Program-made: the position numbers and the translations under genes | Notes under the pieces: model-generated | Seen by the model: only the letters and a program-made list of their open reading frames with translations | Database searches by the model: none | Told to the model about the DNA's origin: nothing | In this document: positions 4,082 to 6,964 of the stretch, one piece after another | Layout of the letters: every line of letters begins with the position of its first letter | Numbering within the stretch: position 1 is the stretch's first letter | DNA from: Methanobacteriota archaeon | GTDB lineage: Archaea; Thermoplasmatota; Thermoplasmata; Methanomassiliicoccales; Methanomethylophilaceae | Direction of reading: 5' to 3' | NCBI GenBank assembly: GCA_012719315.1 | Contig: JAAYAP010000048.1 | Location: forward strand, 1-6,964 | DNA: 6,964 bases

Positions 4082-4911
4082 ACGCTCCGATCCCGGTGAT
4101 CGGCTGTGGCGGCGGCGGGTGCGGCATCGTCTCCCTTCTGGAAGCGGATGCGGTGCTTTCGCCGGTGACCGTCAATCTTTCTTCCGCCCGCGGGGGCGGT
4201 CCGACCGTGTCGATGGATGCCCGCGGCATGACCGGCTGCAAAGGCGATCCCTTCCTCGGTTGGGCCATGGCCGATTCCAATTATGACGACATACTCGCCC
4301 ACGTGCTCGGGAAACCGGCGGTGATCGTCGTCGCGACACTGGGAGGAGGCACCGGCTCGGGGGTGTTGGAAGCGGTCCTGGACCGCATCGACGGCGATTG
4401 CACAAGGGTTCTGGCGGTCGTGGGCATCCCGTTCTCGTTCGAAGGCGGCCGGCGCGAACGGGCATCGAGGGAGCTGCGGCGCATCTCGGCCGCAGCCGAC
4501 TGCACCATCGTCTTCGACATGGACCGTCTGGCGGAGGTCGTCGGCGACGACGTCGGGCTGTCCGAGGCCTTGGATGCGGTGGGGGAGTTGATGCGCGATG
4601 CCGTGCACAGGCTCGCGGACCTCCTGGAGGGGCCGTTCGCCAGCCTGTTCCCGGATCCGTCCTACACCGTGTCTTATGCGGCATCCGCGGATCCGGACGC
4701 GGTCCTGGCGGCACTGGACAAGGGGTACTCGTCCGCCGATCCGGCCGACGGGCGGATCGTCATCCACCTGTGCCCCGACATCAGTCCGCGGGAGGCCGAC
4801 CTGGTCGCGCGCACAGTCTGCGACAGAACGGGGATCTATCCGGAAACGGTCCGCGGCAGCGGCGGAACGGGGATGATGATGTTCATCCCCAGCGCTTGCC
4901 GTGCTTTATGA
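4078..4911 (+). CDS. Short, divergent FtsZ/tubulin-superfamily protein
   Basis: Encodes 277 residues. Tubulin-superfamily landmarks appear in order: T1 phosphate loop PVIGCGGGGCGIV (6-18), a T3-like GCKGDPFLG (53-61, compare FtsZ GAGGNPEIG), the G-box GGGTGSG (89-95) and PFSFEGGRR (118-126, as in FtsZ PFxFEGxxR). A compact C-terminal subdomain ends in SGGTGMMMFIPS. Aligned by eye, FtsZ residues for guanine recognition and hydrolysis are changed. The T6 Asn (PNDRL) is Met148 in FDMDRL, the helix-7 Asn is Gly169 in DAVGEL, and the T7 NxDxAD motif is replaced by SLFPDPSY (189-196). The protein stops at the last strand, with no C-terminal tail for membrane-anchor partners. It is shorter than FtsZ (350-400). 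It lies downstream of the RHH gene with ATGA overlap and no clear Shine-Dalgarno, implying coupled translation. It may be a regulatory or filament-modulating pseudo-GTPase; function is unknown. Confidence 0.85.
   Translation: MNAPIPVIGCGGGGCGIVSLLEADAVLSPVTVNLSSARGGGPTVSMDARGMTGCKGDPFLGWAMADSNYDDILAHVLGKPAVIVVATLGGGTGSGVLEAVLDRIDGDCTRVLAVVGIPFSFEGGRRERASRELRRISAAADCTIVFDMDRLAEVVGDDVGLSEALDAVGELMRDAVHRLADLLEGPFASLFPDPSYTVSYAASADPDAVLAALDKGYSSADPADGRIVIHLCPDISPREADLVARTVCDRTGIYPETVRGSGGTGMMMFIPSACRAL
4869..4890. terminator. Perfect 8-bp hairpin spanning the convergent gene ends
   Basis: GGGGATGA (4869-4876) and TCATCCCC (4883-4890) are perfectly complementary around a six-base loop (TGATGT). 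The hairpin lies in the last codons of the FtsZ-like gene and contains the TGA of the opposing trmJ gene (4885-4883). No T-run follows on either strand. It could protect 3' ends or aid termination in both directions, or it may be chance within GC-rich coding DNA. Confidence 0.4.
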
Positions 4912-5602
4912 TCTTGGCGGCGTCGCCGAAAACGCCCATGATCGTGTTGTACTCGTATTTGGTGGGGATCGACCGCCCCATCATCCGTCTGAACATCACG
5001 GCCGTGATCTCCCTGCGGTTCTCCGGATAGTCGATCGCCGTCAGGAGCTCGTTGAAGAAATCGAACATGCGCTCCTTCTCGTCCCGGTCGGCGGGTTCCG
5101 GCCGTCTGCTCGCCGAACCCTCTTTGAAGAACTCGTACATCACCAGCGTCGCCGCGTGCGACAGGTTCAGGACGGGGCATTCCTTGCCGGTCGGGATGGT
5201 GATCAGGAGGTCGCATCGGTTCAGCTCGCTTTGGTACAATCCGATGTCCTCGCGTCCGAAGAGCAGGGCGACGTTGCCTCGGTATCCGCGGCAATGCTGT
5301 GCGAAATCCCCGATCGGCACGGGCATGCGGGTGTAATTGCCGTCACCCATCGCCACGATGCCGCTGGTGCCGGCGACCAGGAAGCAATCCTCCACCGCCT
5401 CATCGATGGAGGAGACGGTCACCGCCCTGTCGAGCACGCCGTTGCCGTGCTTGGCCCTGCTGCGCGCCTCATCCCCGATTCCGCAGACGGGATCGACGAG
5501 GTAGAGGTCATCGATACCGAAATTCGCCATGGACCTGGCGACGGCACCGACGTTGCCTTCGAACTTCGGACCGACGAGCACAATGCGCAATCTGGGCATC
5601 AT
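4883..5602 (-). CDS. trmJ: tRNA 2'-O-ribose methyltransferase, TrmJ type (SPOUT family)
   Basis: Encodes 239 residues. All SPOUT (TrmH/TrmJ) motifs are visible: motif 1 EGNVGAVARSMANFG (15-29, with N17 and Arg23, the family's catalytic arginine position), motif 2 VALLFGREDIGL (111-122) and motif 3 IPTGKECPVLNLSHAATLVM (136-155), which forms the knotted SAM-binding site. A charged helical extension (about 168-239) matches the C-terminal region of archaeal TrmJ. Homologues methylate the 2'-OH of nucleotide 32 in the tRNA anticodon loop, Cm32 in archaea. The start is ATG 5602 or the adjacent ATG 5599. A further in-frame ATG at 5659 would add 19 atypical residues running through the promoter. No Shine-Dalgarno precedes it, but a TATA-like TGATATAG lies about 25 bases upstream, fitting a leaderless mRNA. 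The 3' end overlaps the convergent FtsZ-like gene by 29 bases. Confidence 0.92.
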   Translation of the reverse strand: MMPRLRIVLVGPKFEGNVGAVARSMANFGIDDLYLVDPVCGIGDEARSRAKHGNGVLDRAVTVSSIDEAVEDCFLVAGTSGIVAMGDGNYTRMPVPIGDFAQHCRGYRGNVALLFGREDIGLYQSELNRCDLLITIPTGKECPVLNLSHAATLVMYEFFKEGSASRRPEPADRDEKERMFDFFNELLTAIDYPENRREITAVMFRRMMGRSIPTKYEYNTIMGVFGDAAKIIKHGKRWG

Positions 5603-5645
5603 CGCGTCCGAGAACATTAAATCTATATCAATTGTAGCCTTATGC
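5603..5645. promoter_or_regulatory. Compact bidirectional promoter for two likely leaderless genes
   Basis: Only about 43-49 bases separate the minus-strand trmJ start (5602) from the plus-strand ligase start (GTG 5646 or 5652). A 15-base A/T-rich core (5616-5630) holds overlapping TATA-like boxes. ATTAAATC (5616-5623) and TCTATATC (5622-5629) on the plus strand lie about 26 bases before GTG 5646 and GTG 5652 respectively. TGATATAG (5630-5623) on the minus strand lies about 25 bases before ATG 5602. These are the spacings expected for leaderless transcripts in both directions. Confidence 0.65.
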
Positions 5646-5651
5646 GTGGAT

Positions 5652-6404
5652 GTGAGCATTCCGGAGAACCATCCCAGATACCGATCCCTGATGACAAGGG
5701 AGCGTTTGGTCGCACTGACCGACAGAGGCCTCGTGGACAGGACCGGTCTGATCTCCCATGGCAGGGGGGAGGCGTTCGACTACCTGCTGGGCGAACGGAC
5801 CACCGCAGCGGCGGCCGCGGCCGCGAAGGCTGCGGCCGCGCACCTCCTGAGAGCGAGGAACCCGGTGATCTGCACCAACGGCAACGCCACGGCCCTGGAT
5901 CCCGAGAACCTCATCAAGCTGGCGACGATGGTGCCCGCCAAACTGGAGGTGAACCTCTTCCACTATTCGCGGGAGAGGATGGAGGGTCTCATCGGGTACC
6001 TTGAGCAGCATGGCGCCGAGGACGTGCGCGGCCGCGATCCGGACGCCCGGATACCGGGGTTGACCTCCGATCGGGCCAGATGCACGCGGGACGGGATCTT
6101 CGACAGCGATGTGATCCTCGTGCCGATCGAGGACGGGGACCGCGCCGAAGCGCTGGTCGCCATGGGCAAGACGGTCATCTCCATCGATCTGAACCCTCTG
6201 TCCCGCACATCCCGTCTGGCCAGTGTCTCCATCTCCGACGAGATGACCCGGGCGCTGGAGAACATCATGGCCTCCGTCGCGGAGCTCAGAGGCGACGAGG
6301 CGGCGATCTCCGAGGCGATCTCGGGGTTCTCGAACAAGGACAATCGCAGAAGGACCGTCGAGCAGATCTGCAGATCGCTGACGGCGGAATTCGATCAAAG
6401 GTGA
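5652..6404 (+). CDS. 4-phosphopantoate--beta-alanine ligase (archaeal phosphopantothenate synthetase)
   Basis: Encodes 250 residues from GTG 5652; GTG 5646 would add two, and both fit the family N-terminus IPENHPRYRSLMTRERLV. Family motifs are clear: TGLISHGRGEAFDYLLGE (31-48), CTNGNATALDPENL (74-87) and KLEVNLFHYSRER (97-109), then DSDVILVPIEDGDRAEAL (151-168) and ISIDLNPLSRTSR (176-188). The family (COG1701) joins 4-phosphopantoate and beta-alanine with ATP to give 4'-phosphopantothenate, AMP and pyrophosphate. Together with pantoate kinase it replaces the bacterial pantothenate synthetase/kinase route to coenzyme A. The protein is cytosolic and of normal length. An alanine-rich helix (52-63) is encoded by repeated GCG/GCC codons. 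It is transcribed divergently from trmJ and lies just upstream of the S-adenosylhomocysteine hydrolase gene. Its stop overlaps that gene's likely ribosome binding site. ATP-grasp-like chemistry was not evaluated. Confidence 0.93.
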   Translation: MSIPENHPRYRSLMTRERLVALTDRGLVDRTGLISHGRGEAFDYLLGERTTAAAAAAAKAAAAHLLRARNPVICTNGNATALDPENLIKLATMVPAKLEVNLFHYSRERMEGLIGYLEQHGAEDVRGRDPDARIPGLTSDRARCTRDGIFDSDVILVPIEDGDRAEALVAMGKTVISIDLNPLSRTSRLASVSISDEMTRALENIMASVAELRGDEAAISEAISGFSNKDNRRRTVEQICRSLTAEFDQR

Positions 6405-6412
6405 GTTTTTTT
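6400..6412 (+). promoter_or_regulatory. GGTGAG ribosome binding site and T7 tract containing the start codon
   Basis: GGTGAG (6400-6405) spans the ligase stop TGA (6402-6404) and matches the anti-Shine-Dalgarno complement GGUGA. Seven T follow (6406-6412), and TTG at 6411-6413 begins within the run. This supports the TTG start and coupling of the two genes. A U7 run is also the type of signal archaeal RNA polymerase terminates on, so some transcripts may end here. Confidence 0.6.
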
Positions 6413-6964
6413 GGACGATCTACTGAAGAAGGGGAGCCTCAGGCTCCGTTGGGCATATGAACACATGCCGGTCATGAAAGAGATAAACGCAAGGTTCGTC
6501 AAGGAGCAGTCGTTGGCGGGGCTCCGCATCGGCATGGCGTTGCACACCGAAGCCAAGACGGGGATCCTCGCCCTTACGCTGGCGAATGCCGGCGCGAAGG
6601 TCTGCCTCGCTAGCTGCAACCCGTTGTCGACCGACGACTCCGTGGTGCTCGCGCTCAGGGAGGAGCACGGTCTGGAGGTCCATGCCAAGAAGGGCGAGAC
6701 CGACGAGGAGTACTATGCGAACCTCAACCGCGTCCTGGACATCGGGCCCGATTTCGTGATCGACGACGGCGCCGACCTGATCACCATGGCCCACACCTCC
6801 CGCAGGGAGGTGCTTCCCAACATCAAAGGGGGCAACGAGGAGACCACCACCGGCGTGGTGCGCCTGAGGTCGATGGCCGCCGACGGCATGCTCGGGTTCC
6901 CGGTGCTGTCGGTCAACGATGCGCGGATGAAGTTCCTCTTCGACAACCGCTACGGCACCGGCCA
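6411..6964 (+). CDS. ahcY: S-adenosylhomocysteine hydrolase (adenosylhomocysteinase), N-terminal part
   Basis: The frame is open from TTG 6411 to the window end, giving 184 codons of a protein usually about 410-420 residues long. Matching segments are LRWAYEHMPVMKEI, GLRIGMALHTEAKTGIL (His45), SCNPLSTDDS (68-77), KGETDEEYY, IDDGADL (117-123), NEETTTGVVRLRSM (142-155) and VNDARMKFLFDNRYGTG (168-184). Residues aligned by eye with catalytic positions of the family are present: His45, Asp122, Glu144, Lys174 and Asp178. The enzyme reversibly splits S-adenosylhomocysteine to adenosine and homocysteine using bound NAD; the NAD domain begins just where the window ends. Some methanogen homologues instead prefer S-inosylhomocysteine, which cannot be told from this part. 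It is probably co-transcribed with the ligase and clears the product of SAM-dependent enzymes such as TrmJ next door. Confidence 0.95.
   Translation, partial: MDDLLKKGSLRLRWAYEHMPVMKEINARFVKEQSLAGLRIGMALHTEAKTGILALTLANAGAKVCLASCNPLSTDDSVVLALREEHGLEVHAKKGETDEEYYANLNRVLDIGPDFVIDDGADLITMAHTSRREVLPNIKGGNEETTTGVVRLRSMAADGMLGFPVLSVNDARMKFLFDNRYGTG
6433..6447 (+). repeat. Hairpin just inside the hydrolase coding sequence
   Basis: GGAGCC (6433-6438), TCA loop, GGCTCC (6442-6447): a perfect 6-bp stem starting 20 bases after the start codon and shortly after the T7 tract. It could affect initiation or transcript stability, or be incidental to codons GGG AGC CTC AGG CTC CGT. Confidence 0.35.

Noticed and set aside
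3430..4767. A 445-codon open frame on the minus strand across rpl12, the RHH gene and most of the FtsZ-like gene
   Set aside because: It is antisense to three genes with clear family motifs. Its protein is rich in His, Arg, Asp and Ala with long Ala runs mirroring the rpl12 hinge, and it has no recognisable domain. It results from high GC content.
4901..5620. A 239-codon plus-strand frame opposite trmJ
   Set aside because: The minus strand carries all three SPOUT motifs; the plus-strand product is a low-information His/Asp/Val-rich shadow.
5800..5846. GC-rich palindromic run with several GCGGCCGC sites
   Set aside because: It is explained by the alanine codons of a helix in the ligase (residues 52-63); no regulatory role is needed.
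5640..6398. A 252-codon minus-strand frame opposite the phosphopantoate ligase
   Set aside because: The plus strand has the full set of COG1701 motifs; the antisense product has no recognisable domain.

Overview
The window is archaeal and most likely euryarchaeal. It carries archaeal-type ribosomal proteins (L11, L1, L10/P0 and acidic L12 with the GLSALFG tail), an archaeal tRNA 2'-O-methyltransferase (TrmJ type), the archaea-specific 4-phosphopantoate--beta-alanine ligase, and an archaeal S-adenosylhomocysteine hydrolase. TATA-box promoters, likely leaderless starts, GTG/TTG start codons, high GC and strong GGAGG Shine-Dalgarno sites inside operons fit this. Ten complete stops can be read: nine TGA, one TAA and no TAG. 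A methanogenic Thermoplasmata (Methanomassiliicoccales-like) origin is my best guess, but it is inference.

Layout. 1-180: 3' end of rpl11. 181-271: short spacer with a GC hairpin. 272-1559 (minus): two-gene operon of six-TM membrane proteins, the second resembling the DUF2238/YjdF (VanZ-like) families; it separates rpl11 from rpl1, which are often adjacent in archaea. 1560-1730: divergent promoter region with palindromes, the rpl1 TATA box and a leader RNA that can fold like an L1-binding site. 1731-3709 (plus): rpl1-rpl10(P0)-rpl12, the large-subunit stalk operon. 3710-3784: terminator/promoter spacer. 3785-4911 (plus): two overlapping genes, a CdrS-like ribbon-helix-helix protein and a short divergent FtsZ/tubulin-superfamily protein. 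4883-5602 (minus): trmJ, whose 3' end overlaps the FtsZ-like gene by 29 bp. 5603-5645: very compact bidirectional promoter. 5652-6404 (plus): phosphopantoate--beta-alanine ligase. 6411-6964 (plus): S-adenosylhomocysteine hydrolase, cut by the window end.

How the parts relate. The stalk proteins form the factor-recruiting arm of the ribosome, and L1 probably represses its own operon through the leader. TrmJ consumes SAM and produces S-adenosylhomocysteine, which the hydrolase clears; the two are linked through the divergent promoter with the CoA-pathway ligase. The most novel element is the RHH/FtsZ-like pair. It has the gene logic of a regulator coupled to a cytoskeletal GTPase, but the FtsZ-like protein appears to have lost the guanine-recognition and catalytic (T7) residues while keeping the phosphate-binding loops. 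No stretch over 300 bases lacks a gene, and no tRNA, rRNA, CRISPR or insertion sequence was seen.
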